This document shows, piece after piece, positions 25,157 through 33,719 of a DNA stretch of 64,000 bases (positions within the stretch are counted from its first letter, which is position 1; the number at the start of each line of letters is the position of its first letter). The position numbers and the translations under genes were made by a program. This DNA is from Paenibacillus_E sp040812395 (GTDB lineage: Bacteria > Bacillota > Bacilli > Paenibacillales > NBRC-103111), in the NCBI RefSeq assembly GCF_040812395.1, contig NZ_JBFNXH010000008.1:1-64000 (forward strand), read 5' to 3'. The notes under the pieces were generated by a model. That model worked only from the letters and a program-made list of their open reading frames with translations. It had not been told where the DNA came from and made no database searches.

Positions 25157-26242
25157 TTGGACGGCTATAAACGAAGATTAACGAATATGATATGGCGCAG
25201 CATGGGCGAATCGATCCTCTTTAGCTTAATTGTTCTGGGCGTCATTATTTATTTTCTTAACTCTAAACATATGATCGAGCCTTTTAAGACATGGCAGGAG
25301 GGCGTGCAGTTTTCTCTTATGCTGATTGGTGTTGTTGCTGGTATTGGCGCGATTAGCGGCTTTTGGAACAGTTCCCGCATCACGCGGCGGCTTGAACCGT
25401 TGATGGAGACAATGATCCTGCTTGAAAAAGGGACATTTACTCGCGGCGGGTTCCAGAATGGAGAAGACGAAATCGGCCGGCTCGGCGAACAGCTCGCTCG
25501 CATCATGAAAAGGTGGGAGGAGCAGGTAACTTCCCTGCAGCGCCTCTCTAACGACAATGCGGAGCTTGCCGAGAAGGCGAAGTTCTCAGCGGTCATTGAA
25601 GAGCGTCAGCGCTTGGCGCGGGAGCTTCACGATGCGGTTAGCCAACAATTGTTTGCTATTTCGATGACGGCGACTGCTGTTGGCCGCACGCTGGACAAGG
25701 ATTTTGAAAAAGCGCAAAGGCAAATTCATCTGATCGAAGAAATGGCTTCTGTTGCGCAGTCGGAAATGAGAGCGCTATTGCTGCATTTAAGACCCGTTCA
25801 TTTGGAAGGCAAGCGACTCTCTGAGGGCTTGGTCGAGCTGTTAAAGGAGCTGGCCGCTAAGGTCCCGATGGCGATATCTTGGGATATGGATGAAGAAATC
25901 CGTCTGCAGAAGGGAATTGAAGATCATCTGTTCCGCATTGTGCAGGAAGCGTTATCTAATGCGCTGCGCCACTCCAAGGCAAATAAACTGGAAGTGAAGC
26001 TGCAGCATCGTTCGGATGGCGTCCGCTTGGCGATTCGGGATGATGGCGTCGGTTTTGAACTGGATGCGAAGAAACATACATCGTACGGAATCGTATCGAT
26101 GAAAGAACGCGTCAATGAGATTGGCGGTTCTCTACATATCATTACTGCACCGGATCGGGGGACACGCATTGAAATCCGCGTACCGATTTTGGGCGCTGAT
26201 TATACTTCCGATGCCAGTTCTTCTGGAGAAAAACTCAGCTAA
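25157..26242 (+). CDS. liaS: LiaS-type sensor histidine kinase
   Basis: A 361-aa membrane kinase: two TM segments (about 17-35 and 52-70) with a very short extracellular loop (an intramembrane-sensing layout), HAMP region (71-125), HisKA_3 with RQRLARELHDAVSQQL (phospho-acceptor His158), and HATPase_c with EALSNALRHSKA, DDGVGF and GIVSMKERV. The TTG start lies 10 nt after GGAGGG. It phosphorylates LiaR in response to lipid II-cycle antibiotics in Bacillus; the same role is inferred. Confidence 0.92.
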   Translation: MDGYKRRLTNMIWRSMGESILFSLIVLGVIIYFLNSKHMIEPFKTWQEGVQFSLMLIGVVAGIGAISGFWNSSRITRRLEPLMETMILLEKGTFTRGGFQNGEDEIGRLGEQLARIMKRWEEQVTSLQRLSNDNAELAEKAKFSAVIEERQRLARELHDAVSQQLFAISMTATAVGRTLDKDFEKAQRQIHLIEEMASVAQSEMRALLLHLRPVHLEGKRLSEGLVELLKELAAKVPMAISWDMDEEIRLQKGIEDHLFRIVQEALSNALRHSKANKLEVKLQHRSDGVRLAIRDDGVGFELDAKKHTSYGIVSMKERVNEIGGSLHIITAPDRGTRIEIRVPILGADYTSDASSSGEKLS

Positions 26243-26321
26243 TGAGCATCCCTTCCGAAAACATGGTACATGCCTATGACGCAAGTTTTACTAAAGATAA
26301 ACTCTTTAGGAGGAGAAGCGA

Positions 26322-26966
26322 ATGGATTCGAATATTAAGGTGCTGCTAGTCGACGATCACGAAATGGTAAGGATCGGACTGGCAGCTGTGCTTGGAACAG
26401 AAGATGGAATTGAAGTGGTCGGCGAAGCAAGCAATGGGCAAGATGGCATCCGGCTAGCTCAGGAGTATCGACCCGACGTCGTATTGATGGATCTTGTGAT
26501 GGAAGGTATGGACGGAATCGAGACGACTCGTAAACTGCTGCAGCTGTATCCGGAGTGCAAAGTAATTGTGCTTACTAGCTTTTTGGATGATGAGAAAATG
26601 TACCCTGTAATTGAGGCAGGTGCATTCAGTTATTTGTTGAAAACATCCCGAGCCTCGGAAATTGCACAGGCAATAAGAGCCGCGGCCAAAGGCCAATCTA
26701 TTCTGGAGTCGCAGGTTGCCTCCAAAATCATGAACAGGTTTCGTCAGCCTAAAGCGGCTGCGGAGCCTCATGAAGAGCTGACGGATCGCGAGATGGAAGT
26801 GCTTCGGCTGATCGCCAAAGGGAAATCGAATCAGGAGTTAGCCGATGAGCTGTTTATCGGTATCAAAACCGTCAAGTTTCATGTGACGAATGTACTAGCC
26901 AAATTAGGCGTAGAAGATCGAACGCAAGCGGCCATTTATGCTTTCAAGCATGGATTGGCTGAATAA
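26322..26966 (+). CDS. liaR: LiaR-type response regulator (NarL family)
   Basis: A 214-aa regulator. The receiver domain (1-120) has DDHE, phospho-acceptor Asp57 in VVLMDLVMEGMDG and the switch Thr and Lys in VLTSF and LLKTS. The LuxR-type HTH (about 150-205) has LTDREMEVLRLIAKGKSNQELADELFI. The ATG follows TTTAGGAGGAG. It is the last of the lia genes. The target promoter is most likely upstream of the LiaI-like gene. Confidence 0.92.
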   Translation: MDSNIKVLLVDDHEMVRIGLAAVLGTEDGIEVVGEASNGQDGIRLAQEYRPDVVLMDLVMEGMDGIETTRKLLQLYPECKVIVLTSFLDDEKMYPVIEAGAFSYLLKTSRASEIAQAIRAAAKGQSILESQVASKIMNRFRQPKAAAEPHEELTDREMEVLRLIAKGKSNQELADELFIGIKTVKFHVTNVLAKLGVEDRTQAAIYAFKHGLAE

Positions 26967-26990
26967 TGAATAGATAAGGGAGCAGGAACG

Positions 26991-27539
26991 ATGAATCTGT
27001 TAAAGCAAATATGGAGCTGGTTTGGTTCTATTGCCATTTCATTTGTAATTGTCGTATTTCTGGGTGTATTCGTGTTTCAATCGACGAAGGTTATGGGACA
27101 TTCCATGGATCCCACGCTGCACGATCAGCAAAGAGTCTACGTGTCCAAGCTGTCTCATACGTTCAAATATGAACCAAACTACGGAGACATTGTCATTATC
27201 GACAGCAGAGTCGAGCTCAAACGGACGTTCAAAAACGATTTGCTGGACAGCCCGCTGCTTAGTTTGTTCACTAAGGGTGACGATAAGCATGTATGGATCA
27301 AACGTGTGATCGGCAAGCCGGGAGATCAACTTGAAATCAAGGATGAGAAGATGTACCGCAACGGTGAGCTTCTGGATGAACCGTACATTAATGAGGTCAT
27401 GAGAGGCAATGGGAACAAAAAGTGGACGGTTCCGGATGATCATGTTTTCGTCATGGGAGATAATCGGAACAATAGCATGGACAGCAGGGTGATTGGAGCT
27501 GTGCCGCTGGATCATGTGCTGGGCAAAAAATTATTTTAA
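26991..27539 (+). CDS. lepB: Type I signal peptidase
   Basis: A 182-aa membrane-anchored signal peptidase with one N-terminal TM (about 10-30). The catalytic serine is Ser38 in MGHSMDPTL and the lysine Lys104 in IKRVIGKPGD; box E is VMGDNRNNSMDSR. The ATG follows GGGAGCAGGA, 24 nt after liaR, with no terminator between, so it may share the lia transcript. One of probably several SPases in this genome. Confidence 0.93.
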   Translation: MNLLKQIWSWFGSIAISFVIVVFLGVFVFQSTKVMGHSMDPTLHDQQRVYVSKLSHTFKYEPNYGDIVIIDSRVELKRTFKNDLLDSPLLSLFTKGDDKHVWIKRVIGKPGDQLEIKDEKMYRNGELLDEPYINEVMRGNGNKKWTVPDDHVFVMGDNRNNSMDSRVIGAVPLDHVLGKKLF

Positions 27540-27548
27540 GTCGTTTGT

Positions 27549-27582
27549 GGGAAGCGTCCGTAGAGGAACGCTTCTTTTTTTT
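27549..27582 (+). terminator. Intrinsic terminator after signal peptidase
   Basis: The stem gaagcg / cgcttc, extended by weaker pairs, is followed by eight T residues. Confidence 0.88.
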
Positions 27583-27589
27583 GACCAAT

Positions 27590-28047
27590 AAAGTATATGT
27601 CGTCAGGCATGTGTGTGACGAGCTCGCAGAGCGGAGAGATTCCGCACGCATCGTGTGGTACGAGCATTTGAGAGGATGGACGTAGAAGATCCGGAAGTGC
27701 GACAGCGGCTTGGAGTGTTGAAATACCGCCTCGATCTGCGAGAGATCGTCTGGTTTGCATGGGTGGGCGGAACATAGATGCCTTATGAGGCGATATTTTC
27801 GGTTGTAGGGACATTTCGCAGAACTACCGTGCGTTATTTGCAGGAAATGCTGGGTTTTAGTAGGGGTGTAGGCACGGTTTCGCTCATTTAACGCACTCTA
27901 GTTCCTCTTCAATGAGGAGAAGGGGGACGTTACCGTGGAATAAGGCTTCGTAGTTCCGTCGATATCGCTGTGCATGAGGAATTGGCGGTCCGGCAGTACC
28001 TCCTCGGCTTTCCTGCGAAGCTTGCGAGACGAAATGGACCTGGGATC
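27590..28047 (+). repeat. Dispersed intergenic repeat, copy A
   Basis: About 458 nt of non-coding sequence similar to three other intervals in this window (about 37799, 46948 and 62406). It contains the shared blocks gacgagctcgcagagc, cctcgatctgcga, tattttcggttgtaggga, gcgttat, aggaaatgctggg, tttaacgca and ggcggtccggcag. Four copies of a ~22-nt unit (consensus gcggaactac-gtgcgttat) occur in the order forward, forward, inverted, inverted. Short ORFs inside are not credible genes. Confidence 0.85.
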
Positions 28048-28131
28048 ACAAGTTGAAGATGAAGCGCACACATGTTATTGTAAGTATTACCAACTATTTC
28101 AATGGGAATAGCAGAATTATGGAGGGATTGT

Positions 28132-29076
28132 ATGAGCAAGACGAACATCTCAAAGAATTTAACAGAATTAATCGGAAATACTCCGATGTTGGAGTTAGTT
28201 GCTTTTAATAATAGCCATGGGCTGGAGGCGGAACTGGTGGCCAAGCTGGAGTCGTTTAATCCTGCTGGAAGTGTGAAGGACCGCATCGGCTTTGCCATTA
28301 TTAAAGATGCCGAAGAAAAGGGGCTGCTTCATAAGGATTCCGTCATTATCGAAGCGACAAGCGGCAATACGGGCATAGCGCTTGCTTTTGTGGCAGCAGC
28401 TAAAGGGTATAGACTTATTATTGTGTTGCCGGAGACGTTTAGTATAGAGCGGAGGAACCTCCTCCAGGCGCTTGGAGCGGAGCTGCTGCTGACTCCGGGA
28501 TCAGAGGGGATGCCGGGCGCTCTGCGTAAAGCGGAAGAGTTGGCTTCGCAGATTCCTCATGCTTTTGTTGCAAATCAGTTTGATAATCCCGCTAATCCTG
28601 ATATTCATCGTCACACCACAGCAGAAGAAATCTGGAGAGATACGGGTGGAAACATCGATATATTCGTAAGCGGTGTCGGTACTGGCGGCACGATTACAGG
28701 TGTGGGCGAAGTATTGAAGCAACGAAATCCGTCTGTTCAAATAATTGCGGTTGAACCCTTCGAGTCACCTGTATTGTCCGGCGGCAGTCGAGGCGTGCAT
28801 CAGATTCAAGGACTAGGGCCGGGGTTCGTGCCAGGTAATTTCAAAAGATCCGTGGTCGATGAGATTTATTTGGTGAAAAACGAAGAAGCCTTCGAGGCGA
28901 CGCGTCAATTGGCGCGCACGGAGGGCTTGTTGGTTGGCGTTTCCTCTGGTGCAGCGATCCATGCGGCGACTCAATTAGCGAAAAGGCCCGAAAATAAGGG
29001 GAAGCGCATTGTGGCGCTGCTGCCTGATACGGGTGAGAGGTACTTGTCCACACCATTGTTTCAGGTTGTTGAGTAG
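28132..29076 (+). CDS. cysK: Cysteine synthase A (O-acetylserine sulfhydrylase)
   Basis: A 314-aa PLP enzyme making cysteine from O-acetylserine and sulfide. The PLP lysine is Lys49 in NPAGSVKDR; TSGNTGIAL binds substrate, GTGGTITGVGEVLK the phosphate, and SSGA near the C-terminus the pyridine nitrogen. The ATG at 28132 is 6 nt after GGAGGGA; the frame opens at 28102. It follows repeat copy A, so its promoter lies in 28048-28120 or within the repeat. Confidence 0.95.
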   Translation: MSKTNISKNLTELIGNTPMLELVAFNNSHGLEAELVAKLESFNPAGSVKDRIGFAIIKDAEEKGLLHKDSVIIEATSGNTGIALAFVAAAKGYRLIIVLPETFSIERRNLLQALGAELLLTPGSEGMPGALRKAEELASQIPHAFVANQFDNPANPDIHRHTTAEEIWRDTGGNIDIFVSGVGTGGTITGVGEVLKQRNPSVQIIAVEPFESPVLSGGSRGVHQIQGLGPGFVPGNFKRSVVDEIYLVKNEEAFEATRQLARTEGLLVGVSSGAAIHAATQLAKRPENKGKRIVALLPDTGERYLSTPLFQVVE

Positions 29077-29084
29077 GCGACCGT

Positions 29085-29795
29085 TTAAAGCCGCCTATCC
29101 AGCAGCAGTCCGCTCATGGGTACCGGCAGGTAGGACTGAAGTTTGGAGCGATACTGACGATAAGGTTTTAAGGGCGAGTTAGCAAGTTGGAACAAGGCTT
29201 CCGATGGAAGCTGCGTTAGCTGCCCCAAGCTGGTTGATAGGGATGCAGCCAAGTTCTTTATGTTTCCAAGGCTAGTTTGAATAGGATTGTTGCGTTCGGC
29301 TGCCTGTTTCTGAAGTTGGCCTTCTTGCAGCTGAAGGGTGCCATCGGCCTGTTCGGAGATGCCTAAATCGGTTAGCGAGTAGGGTTTTGCCGCTTGCTCA
29401 AGCCCTTTTAGAAGAGAACGATTGAGGTATTCAGGGGTTTCCCGTAAGTTGTCTTGAAATGTGTTGTAGGCGTCGATGAAGTCGCGAATGGCAGTGTTTT
29501 CACCCTCTGCACCCTCGGTAAAGGAAGAATCCCTGTCTTGCATGAAAGCCGCTCGTGAATAGACTAGTGATTGCGCGGATTGTTTGACAGTAGAAGCAGA
29601 CTGTACAAGTCCGGCAAGACCTTCAGCTGCAGATTGTACCAGTTGCTTATAGGCTGAACGATCGTACGGCAGGTCAAGAGGCTGTCGCGTTGTATTCGAT
29701 CTGCTGCCGGAGACGCCACGCACAGCACTAACATTGTAGTAGTCTTTGTGTGTTTTATAGCTTTTTATTGCTGTAATGGGATAGGCATTAATCAT
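29085..29795 (-). CDS. Hypothetical protein with FliD-like C-terminal segment
   Basis: A 236-aa protein. The region about 95-170 (AIRDFIDAYNTFQDNLRETPEYLNRSLLKG..LTDLGISEQADGTLQLQ) resembles the part of flagellar cap protein FliD that precedes its C-terminal helix, but the protein is far shorter than FliD and has no flagellar neighbours. It has no signal peptide or TM. The ATG at 29795 lies 6 nt after GAGGTGA; the frame opens at 29822. Convergent with cysK, only 8 nt apart. Function unknown. Confidence 0.7.
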   Translation of the reverse strand: MINAYPITAIKSYKTHKDYYNVSAVRGVSGSRSNTTRQPLDLPYDRSAYKQLVQSAAEGLAGLVQSASTVKQSAQSLVYSRAAFMQDRDSSFTEGAEGENTAIRDFIDAYNTFQDNLRETPEYLNRSLLKGLEQAAKPYSLTDLGISEQADGTLQLQEGQLQKQAAERNNPIQTSLGNIKNLAASLSTSLGQLTQLPSEALFQLANSPLKPYRQYRSKLQSYLPVPMSGLLLDRRL

Positions 29796-29960
29796 AGGAA
29801 TCACCTCACTTTTGCATATCATTACTATAGCATTCGTAGCGACTGGGGTAAATTGGTACTTGCTTTTATAGTTTTCATTGAAGAATGGGGATCAAGCGGA
29901 GTCAAGCGGGGGTTCACCTACATAAGATAGCATTATTGCTTCTTGTGGAGGCGGTGTCTT

Positions 29961-30404
29961 ATGATACGCAAACGAGTGGCTTCCGTTGACGATCCGGTTA
30001 TACACAGACTAGTTGTTGAGCAGTTAGTGCCCTATTCCAGAATAATTGACGCAAGCGCTTCAGCTACATTCACAGAAATCCGCAAACGGTTGAACCGGAA
30101 TGTAACCTTCGTCGCATCCAAAGGCACGCGGCATCCATTCGGTTTCATCACGATGATTCGCAAATCGCGCGTTTTATATGTGGATATGCTTGCGGTTGAT
30201 CCGCGGGAACAAAGCAGAGGCTGGGGCCGACAGTTAATGATGGTTGCAGAGTCATATGGGAAGGCAGAGAGATGTCGATCGGTAGAACTGCTGGTTGATG
30301 ATAGCAATGCACGAGCCTATCAGTTCTATCTGCGTAGAGGCTACTCGGTGAAACAGTTTTTGCCTGAACTCGGATGTATGATGATGACGAAGCCAATCCG
30401 ATAA
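29961..30404 (+). CDS. GNAT-family N-acetyltransferase
   Basis: A 147-aa acetyltransferase. The acetyl-CoA loop is DMLAVDPREQSRGWGRQLM (near 75-95, a QSRGWG version of the R/QxxGxG/A motif), and the C-terminal NARAYQFYLRRGYSV is the usual motif B. The ATG at 29961 is 7 nt after GGAGG. The acceptor substrate is unknown. It ends convergently with the small Sm-like gene. Confidence 0.82.
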   Translation: MIRKRVASVDDPVIHRLVVEQLVPYSRIIDASASATFTEIRKRLNRNVTFVASKGTRHPFGFITMIRKSRVLYVDMLAVDPREQSRGWGRQLMMVAESYGKAERCRSVELLVDDSNARAYQFYLRRGYSVKQFLPELGCMMMTKPIR

Positions 30405-30412
30405 AAAAGGGA

Positions 30413-30441
30413 AGGGCCATGGATTAGGATATCCATGGCTT
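30413..30441 (-). terminator. Hairpin between convergent genes
   Basis: The arms gccatgga / tccatggc have an 8-nt loop. On the minus strand it is followed a few bases later by CCCTTTTTTAT, so it could end the 30449-30805 transcript; on the plus strand there is no T run. Confidence 0.55.
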
Positions 30442-30448
30442 CGTTCTA

Positions 30449-30805
30449 TCAAGAGAACAATGCGACCACGCTCTCTATGTCGAATGTCAGTGCGCCTTGA
30501 CGATAATCGAATCCACCGAAAGGGGGGATTCCGAAGACGGGATATTCGCCGGAAGCGGGGGGTTGTTCCAGGACTTGTGATTTTGCTTTGCTTTGTTTGT
30601 TCTTAACTTTTGCTGTTTTTTTAGTTGTTTTTTTGACGGTTTTGCTGGCAACCGCAGCGGGCGGTTCATTTAGAATAAGCTTGCCTTTTTCTACACGGCT
30701 TAACACGCCGTAAATTTCTGTTCCATCATTTAAGAACATCAGAACAGGCTTATTGTAATGAGCAAAGCAGGATTTTTCTGTAATCGGATAAATGGGCTGC
30801 ATCAT
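30449..30805 (-). CDS. Small protein with Sm-like head and Lys-rich linker
   Basis: A 118-aa protein. Residues about 12-48 (FAHYNKPVLMFLNDGTEIYGVLSRVEKGKLILNE) read like the first strands of an Sm/Hfq-type fold. A highly basic stretch (VKKTTKKTAKVKNKQSKAK, about 56-75) splits it from a C-terminal tail that ends in a strand-like GALTFDIESVVALFS. I do not recognise a named family. The start ATG follows GGAGGTGCAAG. It could be a nucleic-acid-binding or surface protein; the domain call is tentative. Confidence 0.65.
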   Translation of the reverse strand: MMQPIYPITEKSCFAHYNKPVLMFLNDGTEIYGVLSRVEKGKLILNEPPAAVASKTVKKTTKKTAKVKNKQSKAKSQVLEQPPASGEYPVFGIPPFGGFDYRQGALTFDIESVVALFS

Positions 30806-30993
30806 GATCTTGCACCTCCGCGTTTGTAGACTACGATTAGCCTATTCAGCGGTGCCCGTTTCGGTATAGACAAATGTCTACTTTTGCATAAGAAAAAGTT
30901 ATCAGACAAATTGCACAGAAAAGTTGAATACCAGTCCTATTTTAGGTATGCTAAGCATAATACCCAATCCAATAGAGAAAGAATGATGCATAG

Positions 30994-32532
30994 ATGAGTG
31001 GAGCTGTGTTTTATATTTTCGGTGCAACAGGAGACCTTGCAAAAAGAAAGTTATTTCCGGCATTTTATAGTTTATACCGTGAAGGCAAGCTAGGGGACAA
31101 TTTTGCGGTAGTTGGCCTTGCTCGCAGACCGCGCACGAACGACCAGTTTCGTGAGGATGTGAAGCAATCCATTCATGATTTTGCCCGTTACAAAATTACG
31201 AATGATGCAGAGTGGGATAGCTTCGCAAAACGATTTGAATATATGTCTTTGGATATTAACAATGTGGCTGGGTTTCGTGAGCTGAACACATTGACCGCGA
31301 AGCTGGATGAAACGTATCAAACAGGCGGTAATCGGTTGTTCTATTTAGCGCTGGCGCCTGAGCTTTTTGGCAATGTGTCTTACAATTTGAAAGAAGGCGG
31401 CTTGCTGGAGACAAAAGGCTGGCATCGTCTTGTTATCGAGAAGCCATTCGGCTATGATTTGCCATCCGCGGAGCGCCTGAATGGACAGCTTCGTCAAGTT
31501 TTCGAGGAGAAAGATATTTACCGTATTGACCATTACCTCGGGAAGGAAATGGTGCAGAACATTGAATTCGTTCGTTTCGCGAATGCTTTCTTCGAGCCGC
31601 TTTGGAACAATAAATACATAGCTAATATTCAAATCACACTAAGTGAAACAGTCGGTGTTGAAGAACGCGGCGGGTATTACGATCATTCGGGCGCACTGCG
31701 CGATATGGGGCAAAACCATATGCTGCAGATGCTGATGATGATGGCGATGGAACCGCCAAGCCGTTTGCATCCGGAAGATATCCGAGATGAGAAGGTGAAG
31801 GTGCTGCGTTCTCTACGCCTGTTTGAATCCGGAGACGAGGTACGGGCCAATGTTGTCCGCGGCCAGTATGCCAAAGGCACTTCGAAAGGCAAAACGCTGC
31901 CGGCTTATCGCGAAGAGGATTCCGTGAATCCGCAATCGACGACAGAGACGTATTTCTCTGCACGCGTGCACGTGGATAATTTCCGCTGGGCTGGCGTACC
32001 TTTCTACATTCGGACCGGTAAAAGGCTGCCTGTGAAAACGACGGAGGTTGTCGTTGAGTTCAAAAACATCCCCAATAACGTATATTTGGCGAAAAAGCAC
32101 GATTTGCAGCCGAACTTGCTCGTGTTCCGCGTCAATCCGATGGAAGGCATTTACTTGAAAATGAATGCCAAGCAGCCAGGATCAGAAGGTGTGATCGTAC
32201 CGGTTGCGATGGATTTCTGCCAAAGCTGCCAAATCGGCATCAACACGCCGGAAGCTTATGAGCGTCTGCTGCATGATGCGACGCGCGGCGATTCAACGTA
32301 CTTTACCCGTTGGGATGAGGTAGCACTTGCTTGGTCCTATGTAGACCGTATTGCTGCTGCATGGGCAGAGACTTCGGATGATCTGAAGCAATATCCTGCT
32401 GGTTCCTGGGGGCCTGCCGAAGCGAGTGACTTGCTGGCTCAGGATGGCTTCAAGTGGTGGCCGATCAATGGCCAAAATGAAGGCGAAGTCGATTGGGAAA
32501 CAGAGATGCAGAAAGCATCCGTGTTGACCTAA
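30994..32532 (+). CDS. zwf: Glucose-6-phosphate 1-dehydrogenase
   Basis: A 512-aa cytoplasmic enzyme of the oxidative pentose phosphate pathway. The NADP-binding motif is IFGATGDLAKRKLFPAFYSL, and the catalytic His is in RIDHYLGKEMVQN; the substrate-contact stretch VIEKPFGYDL precedes it. Full length for the family. The start ATG at 30994 has only a weak site (AGAAAGAATG). It is monocistronic, with a terminator after it. The next pentose-phosphate genes are not in the window. Confidence 0.96.
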   Translation: MSGAVFYIFGATGDLAKRKLFPAFYSLYREGKLGDNFAVVGLARRPRTNDQFREDVKQSIHDFARYKITNDAEWDSFAKRFEYMSLDINNVAGFRELNTLTAKLDETYQTGGNRLFYLALAPELFGNVSYNLKEGGLLETKGWHRLVIEKPFGYDLPSAERLNGQLRQVFEEKDIYRIDHYLGKEMVQNIEFVRFANAFFEPLWNNKYIANIQITLSETVGVEERGGYYDHSGALRDMGQNHMLQMLMMMAMEPPSRLHPEDIRDEKVKVLRSLRLFESGDEVRANVVRGQYAKGTSKGKTLPAYREEDSVNPQSTTETYFSARVHVDNFRWAGVPFYIRTGKRLPVKTTEVVVEFKNIPNNVYLAKKHDLQPNLLVFRVNPMEGIYLKMNAKQPGSEGVIVPVAMDFCQSCQIGINTPEAYERLLHDATRGDSTYFTRWDEVALAWSYVDRIAAAWAETSDDLKQYPAGSWGPAEASDLLAQDGFKWWPINGQNEGEVDWETEMQKASVLT

Positions 32533-32548
32533 CAGATAGGCAAGACAT

Positions 32549-32580
32549 GCCAGCGGGCTAAACTGTCCGTTGGTTTTTTT
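32549..32580 (+). terminator. Intrinsic terminator after zwf
   Basis: The stem ccagcggg / tccgttgg (with G-T pairs) is followed by TTTTTTTT. Confidence 0.82.
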
Positions 32581-32634
32581 TATGTTATAATAGAGTTTAC
32601 GGAGTAAGGATTTTAACAAAATTTGAGGTGCAGC

Positions 32635-33699
32635 ATGTCGCGAAGAGCTTTTATCAGATGGTTGATGATGATTGGAGCCGTCCTGGTCGGATTAAGCGCA
32701 TTATTTAGTCAATTGGTGAAAAAAGTGTTCATGACTGGTGATGAGGCTCCCGTATCTTCCATTCATTCGGAGGATGCTGCAGCAACTGCGCAACCTTCTG
32801 TCGAGCCATTGTCAACGGAGCCGCTGATGTCGTATTTTATTTTAAGCGATCTACATGTGAGCGCTGGAGATCCGCAAACTGTCAAAAAGCTAAGGCAAGC
32901 ATTCGATGACATTAAGAATTTCGATGCCCCTGTTGATGCCATTATGATGACGGGCGATCTGACCGATACGGGTACAGAACGCGATTATAAAGAGCTGCAT
33001 AAAATTGTAAGCGAATATAAACTTCCGCCTGTTCATGCGAATATGGGCAATCATGACTATTATTCCATTTGGATTAATAAAGCGAATAGCTGGGATCAGG
33101 ATGCCGTTCCAAACGGGAAGACGGATGCCATGGCGAGAGAGCAGTTCAAGAAATTTTTTGGATATGAGAAAACCTATAACGAGTATACAGCGAATGGGCA
33201 TTCGATCTTGCTCCTCTCTCAAGAGGCCTATGTGCAGGAGAAGCCCGAGGTCGGGGAAGGCGCTTGGTATTCAGATGAACAGTTGTCTTGGTTCAAAGAG
33301 AGGATGAAAGCCGTCTATCGGCCGGGCAAACCTGTTTTCGTCATGACGCATCAGCCTCTGCCTCCTAGCGGTACTGACGGGGCGACGCATCAACTGATTC
33401 GCGCGATTCAGTTCCGCGACATTCTTAAACCGTATAAGAATGTGTTCGTTTTCTGCGGACACCGCCATCAGGATTTTCAAAACGGCACCCCGCATTATGT
33501 AAAGGAAACGTTCCACTATTTCCATAATTCCTCGGTTGGCCGTACGTTGAACCGTGCGTATCAACAGGAAGCTAAAAATAAAGCACAAGGTCTTTATGTG
33601 CAGGTGTACGCCAATAAAGTGGTTATTCGAGGCAGAGAATTCAGCAACCGCACATTTATTGACGAAGCCAATTGGAGCATTGATCTGAAAAAAGCCTAG
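32635..33699 (+). CDS. Exported metallophosphoesterase, twin-arginine-type N-terminus
   Basis: A 354-aa calcineurin-like phosphoesterase. The N-terminus MSRRAFIRWLMMIGAVLVG has the SRRxFI pattern of Tat signals followed by a hydrophobic helix. Metal-binding motifs in order: LSDLHV, TGDLTDTG, GNHDYY, THQPLP and CGHRH, all present. The ATG at 32635 follows GAGGTG; the frame opens at a TTG at 32623. A TATAAT at 32586-32591 could be its promoter -10. It lies 20 nt before prfC and may be co-transcribed with it. Substrate unknown. Confidence 0.87.
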   Translation: MSRRAFIRWLMMIGAVLVGLSALFSQLVKKVFMTGDEAPVSSIHSEDAAATAQPSVEPLSTEPLMSYFILSDLHVSAGDPQTVKKLRQAFDDIKNFDAPVDAIMMTGDLTDTGTERDYKELHKIVSEYKLPPVHANMGNHDYYSIWINKANSWDQDAVPNGKTDAMAREQFKKFFGYEKTYNEYTANGHSILLLSQEAYVQEKPEVGEGAWYSDEQLSWFKERMKAVYRPGKPVFVMTHQPLPPSGTDGATHQLIRAIQFRDILKPYKNVFVFCGHRHQDFQNGTPHYVKETFHYFHNSSVGRTLNRAYQQEAKNKAQGLYVQVYANKVVIRGREFSNRTFIDEANWSIDLKKA

Positions 33700-33719
33700 A
33701 TGAAGAAGGGACTAAACTG

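Noticed and set aside
28050..28131. CymR-type operator before cysK
   Set aside because: A taccaactatttcaatggg-like stretch is suggestive, but the match to a consensus I can recall is too loose.
27536..28298. ORFs inside repeat copy A and similar ones in copies B, C and D
   Set aside because: They are not conserved in frame between the four copies and lack ribosome sites.
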